This document shows, one piece after another, positions 1 to 5,773 of a stretch of DNA of 8,187 nt (positions are counted from its first letter, which is position 1; every line of letters begins with the position of its first letter). Source of the DNA: an uncultured Mycoplasmatota bacterium. GTDB taxonomy: Bacteria > Bacillota_I > Bacilli_A > RF39 > UBA660. The translations under genes and the position numbers were made by a program. The notes below the pieces were generated by a model, which saw only the letters and a program-made list of their open reading frames with translations, did not search any database and had not been told where the DNA came from. The DNA lies in contig CANPBV010000070.1 of assembly GCA_947572405.1 (NCBI GenBank), positions 1 through 8,187 of the forward strand, in the 5' to 3' direction.

Positions 1-33
1 ACTTACATAGATAATCACAACAACCGTAAATAG
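1..33 (+). CDS. 3' end of a small hydrophobic toxin-like peptide (partial)
   Basis: Only the last ten codons and the TAG stop are in the window, reading TYIDNHNNRK. This tail matches the end of the complete peptide at 4343-4423 (SYIDNHKKN), which places it as a second copy of the same small membrane-peptide family. The region downstream also copies that locus: a minus-strand terminator hairpin directly after the stop, a convergent TTGCAA-N17-TATAAT promoter about 130 bp further on, and a plus-strand terminator. The N-terminal membrane segment is outside the window, so the assignment rests on the tail and the shared layout. It is probably the toxin of a type I toxin-antitoxin pair, with the antisense RNA at 38-152 as antitoxin. 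Confidence 0.6.
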   Translation, partial: TYIDNHNNRK

Positions 34-37
34 ACAG

Positions 38-152
38 AAAAAAGCTATCCTCTACGGCAATAGGGGATAGCCTCTGTCATGTAACTTATTATTCGTTCTT
101 GACAAGTTTCCGTCTGGGGTAATGGGGACGTGCAATATCTCTATTACCTTCT
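38..152 (-). ncRNA. Putative antisense antitoxin RNA of the left toxin copy
   Basis: The RNA is predicted from a strong minus-strand promoter (159-187) and an intrinsic terminator. The terminator is an 11-bp stem with one G-U pair (arms 44-54 and 61-71, six-base loop), followed on the minus strand by six T residues (plus 38-43). The RNA would be about 115 nt and complementary to the 3' UTR of the toxin mRNA, ending just before the toxin stop codon. Antisense pairing at the 3' end is typical of TxpA/RatA-like type I systems. The start site is estimated from the -10 box. Confidence 0.55.
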
Positions 153-158
153 ACAGTG

Positions 159-187
159 ATTATAAACGATTCTTTGCCCATTTGCAA
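159..187 (-). promoter_or_regulatory. Antisense RNA promoter, left toxin copy
   Basis: On the minus strand there is TTGCAA (182-187), a 17-bp spacer and a perfect TATAAT (159-164). The promoter at 4521-4549 has the same hexamers and spacing although the spacer sequences differ, which supports function. Confidence 0.65.
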
Positions 188-202
188 GTGAAAAGTTTAG
201 GA

Positions 203-232
203 AATGGGGAGATTTTGATCTCCTCATTTTTT
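203..232 (+). terminator. Intrinsic terminator, probably of the left toxin mRNA
   Basis: A 10-bp stem with one G-U pair (arms 203-212 and 219-228) and a six-base loop overlaps a run of six T residues (227-232). Confidence 0.7.
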
Positions 233-242
233 GATTCATTTC

Positions 243-268
243 TTGGTTTTTAATAAAACCAAATTTTT
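243..268 (+). terminator. AT-rich hairpin with T tract
   Basis: A perfect 8-bp stem TTGGTTTT/AAAACCAA (243-250 and 255-262) with a TAAT loop is followed by A and five T residues. It could be a second, tandem terminator behind the one at 203-232. The stem is weak (two G-C pairs). An AT-only inverted repeat (321-328 and 335-342) follows, and no clear terminator for the minus-strand gene ending at 364 was found. Confidence 0.4.
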
Positions 269-363
269 AATTATTATAGTTAAACCTTTCATATAAATTT
301 TACAAGTGAAATTAGTTTTTATAATATAATTTTTTATATTATCTCAAAAAAGCTCTAGTTTAA

Positions 364-1350
364 TTATAGCCATAATTCCACAGGTTTTTTACACTCTTTA
401 ATCATTTCAATCACGGGAGTTGTATCCAAAAATTTGTACTCTTTCTTTAATTTACTTAATATTATATATCTGCTAGACGTCCTAAAAAGTGATGCTAGAG
501 TCATGTTTTTCTCAACATCTTTTTCTGAAATTTCAATCGTATCTATCATGCCGAGTGCATAAGCTGTTAATATTTTAAAATATTTTTCAATTTCCTCAAA
601 CATTTCTGAATCAACATCTCTAGCCGAAAAAATATTATGTTTAGGATTCTTCTCTTTTAAAAGATCACACTTCTCATCTAAATCAAAACATATTATGGGA
701 GTTAACCTATAATCAGAAGAAATATCTAATCCCTTACAATTTAATGTAGTTTTGATTTGTAACTTTGCATTTTCTAAATAGTTTACTTCCTTTAGCTCAG
801 CTTTTAACTGTGATATGGGATTATCTTTTTTACACCATCCTATATCTTTTGATGTATGGTGTGGATTATAACTCCCTGGAGCAAAATATCGTATCAAAAA
901 TCCATCAGCGTCATAATCAAAAATATAGCGAAAAGACGGAGAAAATGCTAAATAATTATCATATTCTATATTTGAATATTCTTCATAAATATTTTCCTGA
1001 AATGTCGCTATATTCATGCAAACAATATTAGTATTTCTATTATTTATACAACGATCTATAATTACACATTCTGCAAGCTTTCCTAATAACAACATAATAC
1101 ATTTGGTATAATCCTTAAATTGGTATAGAGTCTTTTGTCCAATATCATCTTTTATTTTGTCCAAATCTTTTTTCGCCTCAATATCATTAGGAAAAACTAG
1201 CCATTTTAGCATTATTTTTGCTTTTTCTTGTGCTTTTTTATCATTATTTTTAATATCTATCATATCCAAATAATGGTATAAATAAAAGATAAGTTGTTTT
1301 GAATAGGACTCTATTCCTGGTTGTAAAATGTTTTCTCTTCCTATTAGCAT
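364..1350 (-). CDS. Uncharacterised 328-aa protein, possible PD-(D/E)XK-like nuclease fold
   Basis: I do not recognise the family. The start is well supported: the minus-strand motif AAGGAGA (1357-1363) lies six bases before the ATG. No signal peptide or membrane segment is evident. Residues 1-105 look helical and Lys-rich. A possible nuclease pattern runs in order as G90-K-L-A-E94 (helix with Glu), then YDADG at 146-150, then LQIK at 197-200 inside AKLQIKTTLN. An E...D...QxK order is the usual PD-(D/E)XK signature, but the 50-residue gap between the last two elements is unusually long, so this is a weak inference. The C-terminal third (245-328) is again helical. The gene stands alone, with toxin copy 1 downstream and a long gene-poor AT-rich tract upstream, and has its own likely promoter. 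It could be a restriction-like or other defence protein carried as cargo. Confidence 0.8.
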   Translation of the reverse strand: MLIGRENILQPGIESYSKQLIFYLYHYLDMIDIKNNDKKAQEKAKIMLKWLVFPNDIEAKKDLDKIKDDIGQKTLYQFKDYTKCIMLLLGKLAECVIIDRCINNRNTNIVCMNIATFQENIYEEYSNIEYDNYLAFSPSFRYIFDYDADGFLIRYFAPGSYNPHHTSKDIGWCKKDNPISQLKAELKEVNYLENAKLQIKTTLNCKGLDISSDYRLTPIICFDLDEKCDLLKEKNPKHNIFSARDVDSEMFEEIEKYFKILTAYALGMIDTIEISEKDVEKNMTLASLFRTSSRYIILSKLKKEYKFLDTTPVIEMIKECKKPVELWL

Positions 1351-1464
1351 CTTTTATCTCCTTCAGCTATCAATAAATTTCTCTTTTGCTTCTTTCTAAA
1401 CTTACAGTCATAGAATTGATCTAAAATTTAGCCTTAAAACGAGAAGTTTAGTTTTAATAGCAAA

Positions 1465-1470
1465 ATTATA
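1465..1470 (-). promoter_or_regulatory. Possible extended -10 promoter for the 328-aa gene
   Basis: The minus strand reads TGCTATAAT, that is an extended TG motif before a perfect TATAAT. No good -35 is found 16-18 bp upstream, which extended -10 promoters can tolerate. The leader would be about 108 nt. Confidence 0.4.
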
Positions 1471-1878
1471 GCACATTCATTAAAATTTTCATATAGTTTA
1501 TACTAAATACAGCAAACCGCACAAAAAATTCTAGGATTTGTTTTTCATATGCAAATAAAATGAATATAAAATCTCAATTTTGTATTTGTATAACAAACAA
1601 ATTTAAACAAAATTTATAAATTTGATTATTTATAGTTTTATATCTAAATAAGCACAAAATTTTCATATTCTCGAACATTATCATACTTTTTCCATGTTAT
1701 TATCATTCAATCTTCACTTTTTAAGGAAAATCAATACTTTTCCTATTTTCTCTCGTATCTTTTAATTCCCCCCCATTTTTGTTATCTGAGTACCTTTATA
1801 TATAATTTTATACAATCTTATTGTAATAATAAATATTACATCAGAAAACGAAACTTTTTACGAATTTCTATTTTCAAC

Positions 1879-2038
1879 CTATTTTAAATATTCTTTTAAT
1901 ACCTTTTTATCTGTAATAATTCTTAATACTTTGATATTCAAACTATTTTTTTCACTCCAAACTACCTTTAAACCTCACAAAATCTTTCTCTATCGAACTA
2001 TCATTAAAAATTCTATTTCTATACCTATTGTCAAAGAT
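1879..2038 (-). pseudogene. Possible decayed reading frame
   Basis: On the minus strand, about 30 open codons (containing IFNDSSIEKDFVRF) run from 2038 and end at a TGA. A second frame picks up at the same place (KVVWSEKNSLNIKVLRI...) and runs to TAG at 1879. One frameshift near 1950-1960 would join them into roughly 50 residues. No start codon or ribosome binding site is seen, and open stretches of 30 codons can occur by chance in DNA this AT-rich, so this is only a candidate relic. Confidence 0.2.
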
Positions 2039-2091
2039 TCATAATCTTATTAAACAGCTCAAAAACCATTGAAAAATAACGATATATAGAC

Positions 2092-2130
2092 AAAAAAGAA
2101 GGAATCACACCGAACTATAGCATGATTCCT
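2092..2130 (-). terminator. Intrinsic terminator after the 139-aa gene
   Basis: Arms at 2100-2107 and 2123-2130 (AGGAATCA/TGATTCCT, 8 bp, 15-base loop) are followed on the minus strand by TTC and six T residues (plus 2092-2097). It lies about 80 bp after the stop of the gene at 2213-2632. Confidence 0.65.
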
Positions 2131-2212
2131 CCGTATAAATCAGATTTGATTGTTTACCATATTGTACCTGTTTTTAGTCTATCGCTTCTATAGTTAATGT
2201 AAGTTAATATAT

Positions 2213-2632
2213 TTAACTAGCTAAATTCCCAAATAATACAAGTTCTAACTGATTCATAAAGTGATTTTTAAATAATTCAAATAGTTCTGTTCCATGTTCT
2301 ACGATAAATTCATCATATATCAGAATTCCTTTTTTATCAGCTTCACAGCTTGAAATTGTAATATCAATGAAACTTTCAGGTTTATGTTCTCTATTAGCCA
2401 GAGATACCATAAGATTTGCTTCTACTTCTAATTGTCCAATGTTCAGCCTACAACCCTGTTGCTTCTCATACTTATGAATAATATCTGTTATCATAGAATT
2501 TATTTTATCTTTTATGCTTTTTGGTGAATTATCATCTTTCTCTACAGAAAAATATAACAAATCTACATCTTTTTCAGAAAAACTATTGCCTTTCAATACT
2601 CTGAAATCTTCAAGTTGATATACTTTCTTCAT
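2213..2632 (-). CDS. Uncharacterised 139-aa protein
   Basis: I do not recognise this protein. The start is supported by AGGTGAGG a few bases before the ATG on the minus strand. It is acidic-to-neutral and soluble, without a signal peptide or membrane segment. Visible parts are a mixed N-terminal segment (1-33), a Lys-rich helix (38-60), a central segment RLNIGQLEVEANLMVSLA (62-79), a beta-like stretch FIDITIS (88-94) and ILIYDEFIVEH (103-113), and a C-terminal amphipathic helix. It is the last gene of the minus-strand recombinase cluster and is followed by a good terminator. A hairpin at 2731-2780 separates it from the gene before it, so it may be expressed separately. The role is unknown. 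Confidence 0.7.
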   Translation of the reverse strand: MKKVYQLEDFRVLKGNSFSEKDVDLLYFSVEKDDNSPKSIKDKINSMITDIIHKYEKQQGCRLNIGQLEVEANLMVSLANREHKPESFIDITISSCEADKKGILIYDEFIVEHGTELFELFKNHFMNQLELVLFGNLAS

Positions 2633-2730
2633 ATTTCCTCACCTTTCCTGCTGTTTCATAGCTATGCTTTTTGCTAATAAATAATCTTTATTGCCTTATC
2701 TTTAAATATCTGAGGGACATTTGTAGAGAA

Positions 2731-2780
2731 AATAGAAAATCCAATATTATCAGGATAAATAATGATAGGAATTTTCTATT
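2731..2780 (-). terminator. Long inverted repeat between two small genes
   Basis: The plus-strand arms AATAGAAAATCC (2731-2742) and GGAATTTTCTATT (2768-2780) pair over about 12 bp with one bulge and a 25-base loop. On the minus strand the second arm runs into TTTTC, so it could be a weak terminator or attenuator after the gene at 2817-3182. The T tract is short and the function is uncertain. Confidence 0.35.
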
Positions 2781-2816
2781 ATGCTAATTTTTTCATTATT
2801 ACCTTCTAAAGCTCAT

Positions 2817-3182
2817 TCACTCCTTTTCTTTCATATGCTTGTCCACTTCAGCTAAATATTTTAATAAAGTATCTGCTATCTCTTGTCTTGGCTTTTCTGT
2901 TAAATATAAATCTGATATACAATTAAAAATAGATTGCCGTATTTCCTCCCAGCTATGCAAGTTATGAATATCCAATTTTTCATTACTTTCTGCTTCCATC
3001 TCAGCAAACATAAGCTTTAAATGCTGAATATCTGAAATAAGGAACCATGCTTTTCCATTGATTTCAAGCGGGATTTCTTGCTCTGCAAACTGTAATAGCT
3101 TATCTTCCATTTTTCTTTTGCCTTCTACTAAACCTTTGTGATATGCTTGATTTAAAATTCCTTGTGTTTCAACTCTTCTCAT
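2817..3182 (-). CDS. Uncharacterised 121-aa helical protein in recombinase cluster
   Basis: The frame is open up to an ATG at 3224. The start chosen is the internal ATG at 3182, because GGAGG (plus 3190-3194) lies seven bases before it and nothing comparable precedes 3224. The protein is almost entirely helical, charged and cytoplasmic: helix 1 (8-36, QAYHKGLVEGKRKMEDKLLQ), a short hydrophobic turn (38-50, PLEINGKAWFLIS), then two or three helices rich in Glu and Lys, ending in KEKE. No catalytic motif or metal-binding cluster is seen. It starts 50 bp after the serine recombinase stop and is probably co-transcribed with it, so a role linked to the mobile element is plausible but unproven. Confidence 0.75.
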   Translation of the reverse strand: MRRVETQGILNQAYHKGLVEGKRKMEDKLLQFAEQEIPLEINGKAWFLISDIQHLKLMFAEMEAESNEKLDIHNLHSWEEIRQSIFNCISDLYLTEKPRQEIADTLLKYLAEVDKHMKEKE

Positions 3183-3232
3183 GTGATTTCCTCCATTTCT
3201 TATTTTTACTTCTAATATAATCAATTTAATTT

Positions 3233-3841
3233 TTATGGTTTGTGATTTTCTACAATATTTATATATTTGTAAATGGTTACTCTACTTATTTGACAGAGCC
3301 TTGCAAATTCTGATAAGTTAATAGTATTACTTTCAAACATTGGATAATATTTATAGAAAATTGATGGAATATTATCAATAGTTGTTTTTGGTCTTCCTAA
3401 AGTTTTCCCTTTTTCTCTTGCATTAGCTAATCCTGACTTTATGCGCTGAACAATAATATCATGTTCTAATTCTGCAAAAACTCCCCACATCATAATCATT
3501 CCTTTTGTAAGTGGATCAATGTCTTTTCCTGGGGAACAGTCTATAGTAAGACTTCCTGCAATAATTAGCTTAATTTTCTTTTCCTGTACTTCTCTGATAA
3601 TTTCACATAACTTTTGTGTACTTCTAGTTAATCGACTAACTTCTAATGAAGTAATGGAATCACCCTCTTTCACAATCTTCATTAAACGGTTAAATTGTAT
3701 CCTATCATTGTTTTTACCAGATTCATATTCCCAAAATATATTTTCCTGTCTGATTCCAAGTGCAATAAGTTCTCTCTTTTGGCGGTCAATATCTTGTTTG
3801 GATTCATTAGTACTACAACGGGCATATCCGTATTCTACCAT
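3233..3841 (-). CDS. Small serine recombinase (resolvase/invertase family)
   Basis: This is a site-specific DNA recombinase of the small serine family (202 aa; the family is usually about 180-210). The N-terminal catalytic domain opens with YARCSTNES: Tyr6, Arg8 and the nucleophile Ser10. Further landmarks are ESG at 40-42 with Arg47, VSRLTRST (68-75) with Arg70 and Arg73, and AELEHDIIVQRIKSGLA (123-139), which starts the long helix. LGRPK (148-152) marks the hinge. A C-terminal helix-turn-helix (LSEFARLCQISRVTIYKYI, 176-194) would bind the recombination site. Two positions differ from the resolvase pattern: Ser69 where Asp is usual, and His127 where Arg usually follows Glu. The start has AGGAGG about nine bases upstream. 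The protein probably resolves cointegrates, inverts a segment or moves the element, acting at the repeats just upstream of its own gene. Confidence 0.93.
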   Translation of the reverse strand: MVEYGYARCSTNESKQDIDRQKRELIALGIRQENIFWEYESGKNNDRIQFNRLMKIVKEGDSITSLEVSRLTRSTQKLCEIIREVQEKKIKLIIAGSLTIDCSPGKDIDPLTKGMIMMWGVFAELEHDIIVQRIKSGLANAREKGKTLGRPKTTIDNIPSIFYKYYPMFESNTINLSEFARLCQISRVTIYKYINIVENHKP

Positions 3842-3887
3842 ATTATTTTACCTCCTATATTAATATCTTCCATTTGATTGCCAAAAT

Positions 3888-3917
3888 ATAATATTTGAGA
3901 TAAAAAATAATGTTCAA
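3888..3917 (-). promoter_or_regulatory. Possible promoter of the recombinase operon
   Basis: On the minus strand there is TTGAAC (3912-3917), an 18-bp spacer and TATTAT (3888-3893), placed 47 bp before the recombinase ATG. It is a reasonable but not strong match, and it lies beside the repeats at 3928-4035. Confidence 0.4.
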
Positions 3918-3927
3918 CTAGGCAATA

Positions 3928-4035
3928 TGTAAAGGAAATCCTAATTTCTTTTTCTTTACAAAATAAAGTACTTTTTTATAAAATATGTGCAATCTTACCC
4001 TTATTTCTTGTGTAAAGGAAATCAGATACTTTTTT
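3928..4035. repeat. Direct and inverted repeats upstream of the recombinase (candidate res site)
   Basis: The 13-mer TGTAAAGGAAATC occurs at 3928-3940 and 4011-4023. Its first seven bases recur inverted (CTTTACA) at 3954-3960. A second short element, TACTTTTTT, occurs at 3969-3977 and 4027-4035. Small serine recombinases commonly act at dyad sites next to their own gene, so this block is the best candidate here. The rest of the gap between the recombinase and the toxin promoter (3842-4232) holds no convincing gene. Confidence 0.45.
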
Positions 4036-4186
4036 GTACAATATTTTCTGTTTATTTTCTATCTGTCTTAAAACTGTATATTATTTATGGGGGAAATTGA
4101 TGATAATAGATATTAAGGTTAAAGATTAAAACTAAATAGAGAATTTTTACACAGGATAAAATTCACAGAAGGCAGCAGGATACACA

Positions 4187-4228
4187 AAAAGCACCTTTCA
4201 AAGATTTAACTCTTCTACAGATGCTTTT
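4187..4228. terminator. Possible bidirectional terminator before the toxin locus
   Basis: The arms AAAAGCA (4187-4193) and TGCTTTT (4222-4228) flank a 28-base region. Each strand ends the hairpin in a T run (TGCTTTTCT on plus, TGCTTTTTG on minus). The large loop makes this uncertain. Confidence 0.3.
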
Positions 4229-4232
4229 CTGA

Positions 4233-4261
4233 TTGAACATTTATCCTACTTGTGATACAAT
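4233..4261 (+). promoter_or_regulatory. Toxin promoter with extended -10
   Basis: TTGAAC (4233-4238), a 17-bp spacer and TACAAT (4256-4261), with TG one base before the -10. The start would be near 4268, giving a leader of about 75 nt and an mRNA of about 290 nt up to the terminator at 4531. Confidence 0.55.
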
Positions 4262-4310
4262 GAATATGTGTAATCGAAAAGAAAGCAGGATGCGATGTTC
4301 CAATATGATG

Positions 4311-4333
4311 CCCTCTAGTCTTACGAAAGAGGG
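4311..4333 (+). promoter_or_regulatory. 5' UTR hairpin masking the toxin ribosome binding site
   Basis: CCCTCT (4311-4316) pairs perfectly with AGAGGG (4328-4333), and AGAGGG is part of the only good Shine-Dalgarno stretch before the GTG start (AGAGGGTGG, 4328-4336). Such a hairpin would hold down translation of the full-length mRNA, as is known for type I toxins. Confidence 0.5.
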
Positions 4334-4342
4334 TGGTGCCTT

Positions 4343-4423
4343 GTGAGTATAATGGAAGTCCTTACATTATTACTTGTTGTTTTTGCGGCTCTGTCTTACA
4401 TAGATAATCATAAAAAGAATTAA
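4343..4423 (+). CDS. Type I toxin-like hydrophobic peptide, 26 aa
   Basis: A tiny membrane peptide starts with GTG and reads MSIMEVLTLLLVVFAALSYI followed by a short polar tail, DNHKKN. One hydrophobic helix (residues about 4-20) and a Lys-rich C terminus are the hallmark of Fst/TxpA/holin-like type I toxins, which insert into the inner membrane. An in-frame ATG at 4352 would give 23 residues; GTG is preferred because AGAGGGTGG ends six bases before it. The surroundings strengthen the call: own promoter, ribosome-site hairpin, downstream terminator and a convergent antisense RNA whose terminator overlaps the last codons. A partial paralogue sits at 1-33. The exact toxin family and its toxicity are inferred. 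Confidence 0.7.
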   Translation: MSIMEVLTLLLVVFAALSYIDNHKKN

Positions 4424-4514
4424 GCATCCCTACCCTGAGAAAGTAAGATGCTTATTCTTTATCGGCTCATTATTTACCGAGGGCAATCGGAACTCGTGTC
4501 CGATATACCTTTCT
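4412..4514 (-). ncRNA. Putative antisense antitoxin RNA
   Basis: It is predicted from the promoter at 4521-4549 and a minus-strand terminator: stem arms 4422-4428 and 4447-4453 (AAGCATC/GATGCTT) with extra inner pairs, followed on the minus strand by AATTCTTTTT. The RNA of about 100 nt would cover the last codons and the 3' UTR of the toxin mRNA. It contains small hairpins, for example ATCGGA/TCCGAT with a seven-base loop, that could serve as a kissing loop. Its sequence differs clearly from the left copy's RNA, so the two are probably specific to their own toxin. Confidence 0.6.
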
Positions 4515-4520
4515 GAGTAG

Positions 4521-4549
4521 ATTATACTATAGAGCTGCTTGTTTTGCAA
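4521..4549 (-). promoter_or_regulatory. Antisense RNA promoter
   Basis: Minus strand TTGCAA (4544-4549), 17-bp spacer and perfect TATAAT (4521-4526). The -35 box is embedded in the toxin terminator stem on the other strand. Confidence 0.7.
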
Positions 4550-4566
4550 GTGGCTCTTTTAATTTT
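4531..4566 (+). terminator. Toxin mRNA terminator
   Basis: An 11-bp stem with two G-U pairs (arms 4531-4541 and 4547-4557), a five-base loop, then TTT, AA and a T6 run. Confidence 0.7.
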
Positions 4567-4650
4567 TTAATAAGATTATTATGTAAACAGAAATATCATC
4601 TTAACTTGAATATCGATATTTTTCACTATATATACTATCTTAATTACCTC

Positions 4651-4684
4651 TTTGACACTCCCCACAGCTAAAACAAGGGATTTT
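4651..4684 (-). mobile_element. Possible IS200/IS605-type right-end remnant
   Basis: The minus strand here reads TAAAATCCCTTG, then TTTTAGCTGTGGGGAGTGTC. From memory, this resembles the right ends of IS200/IS605 elements that carry tnpB, which often close with a GTGGGGAGTGTCAA-like string and weak CCC/GGG pairing. No tnpA or tnpB coding sequence is present, so at best this is a scar. The rest of 4567-4728 has only an AATATCGATATT palindrome (4609-4620). Confidence 0.25.
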
Positions 4685-4728
4685 ACGACACATTGGATAA
4701 TTAAGTAACTCCTGCTGCTACACTCTAC

Positions 4729-5742
4729 TTATAAGTTTTGTTTAATACCAAAAGATTTGTTAAAAAAGCTCTCAATCTCCTCTAAACGTCTTCTGACTGA
4801 CTCCTTCTTTCCAGAGCCACTTCCTGCATTACGGTTATAAATCTCTGATAAGGTAGCGGACTTACTCCCAGAAAAGAATACTGCTGCCCATTCTGCCATT
4901 TGCTTATCAGATAATCCTTTTTGTATAGATTTCCAAACTATAGGCACAATACTAATTAAATGGGTTCTAGTCAATAATCTTTTTGCAATTTTCTTGTCCT
5001 CAATCATTCCATGCATAGAAATAATTCTGTCATAAATTTCCCTTAACTGACTCTTATCTGCTTCTGTAAATTCTGCATTTGCTATCAGAGGGCGAATACT
5101 CTTTGTTTCCATACATGGCTCTGTTTCATGAAGCATTGCATAGGATTTAATTACAATATCTTCATTAGTATACTTCTCCATTGCCTTTTCTGTCAATGCA
5201 CTCTTAAATAATTTATGCTGTCCAAGTTCCTTAATTGCTTCCATAGATTTTGCTTTCGCCCTACTTAGCTCAATAGCGGATAAAGGTTTTCCATTATTCA
5301 GTCGAAAAAACATTTCTGAAATTTCTTCCTCTGTAATCCCATCAAAGTAATAAACTGTTAGAGAATAGGACTCTAATTCGTCCCGAAGTATTTCTTCCAT
5401 TTCATCAAAATGAAGGGTATTGATATCCACCATATCTGTTGTTCCATCTTCATTTTCTACCTCAACTTCTGGAATATCTGTTAGTTCAAATTTTCCATTA
5501 AGGAAGTCCATAATTGCTCCTGTTCTCTGTTTTCCGTCTAACATATCATATCCTTCTCCATTTTTTGCTGCATAAAATGGGGGTATTGGATATCCTACAA
5601 GCATAGAATGAATTAAAAGACTTTTTCTCTTTACATCCCACACATATCCACGTTGGATTGCATTATCAAATTGAATCAATCCTTTTTGTGCCAGCTTATT
5701 TAACTGCTTTGCAGTCCAATCAATATTTGCTTTCTTTAACAT
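4729..5742 (-). CDS. DUF262 domain protein (GmrSD/SspE-type), 337 aa
   Basis: The start is the ATG at 5742, with GGAGG seven bases upstream (plus 5750-5754); the frame extends to 5784 but lacks a site there. The DUF262 hallmarks are clear: FDNAIQRGYVWD (25-36), LLIHSMLVGYPIPPFYA (43-59... in one block), the core motif LDGKQR (68-73, a variant of the common DGQQR) and FFRLNNGKPLSAIELSRA (145-162). Known members such as the GmrS half of GmrSD, BrxU and SspE use this domain for nucleotide-dependent control of modification-sensitive DNA cleavage. The C-terminal 170 residues are helical and show no DUF1524-type HNH motif, so no nuclease half is visible here. It is the last gene of the XRE-controlled operon, starting 31 bp after its neighbour. 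It may act in phage defence or another DNA transaction, which is inference. Confidence 0.9.
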   Translation of the reverse strand: MLKKANIDWTAKQLNKLAQKGLIQFDNAIQRGYVWDVKRKSLLIHSMLVGYPIPPFYAAKNGEGYDMLDGKQRTGAIMDFLNGKFELTDIPEVEVENEDGTTDMVDINTLHFDEMEEILRDELESYSLTVYYFDGITEEEISEMFFRLNNGKPLSAIELSRAKAKSMEAIKELGQHKLFKSALTEKAMEKYTNEDIVIKSYAMLHETEPCMETKSIRPLIANAEFTEADKSQLREIYDRIISMHGMIEDKKIAKRLLTRTHLISIVPIVWKSIQKGLSDKQMAEWAAVFFSGSKSATLSEIYNRNAGSGSGKKESVRRRLEEIESFFNKSFGIKQNL

Positions 5743-5773
5743 TTCCTTTCCTCCACAATTAAACGAATGAATA

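Larger units (their letters stand above)
1351..2212. other. Gene-poor, very AT-rich intergenic tract
   Basis: There is no convincing gene over about 860 bp. The tract holds a likely promoter (1465-1470), a 7-bp inverted repeat (1724-1730 and 1738-1744), a run of seven C residues (1768-1774) that stands out in this composition, a possible decayed reading frame (1879-2038) and a terminator (2092-2130). Purines dominate the minus strand, as in many clostridial coding regions, but stop codons are frequent in all frames. Confidence 0.7.

Noticed and set aside
765..1031. Open frame on the plus strand inside the 328-aa gene
   Set aside because: It is antisense to a well-supported gene, has no ribosome binding site and reads as a shadow of it. 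The same holds for the plus-strand frames at 3519-3863, 3695-3877, 6066-6257 and 6254-6439.
1768..1774. C7 tract as a phase-variation switch
   Set aside because: It is not inside a gene or a recognisable promoter, so slippage would have no evident target.
3183..3224. Longer N terminus for the 121-aa protein
   Set aside because: No ribosome site precedes the ATG at 3224, while GGAGG is correctly placed before the ATG at 3182.
3928..4035. CRISPR-like repeats
   Set aside because: There are only two copies of a 13-mer with unequal accompanying sequence and no regular spacers.
4088..4117. Very short frame starting ATGGGGGAA
   Set aside because: It has only nine codons and no ribosome binding site.
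4609..4620. AATATCGATATT palindrome as an operator
   Set aside because: It is a single AT-rich 12-mer with no repeat nearby and no promoter it clearly overlaps.
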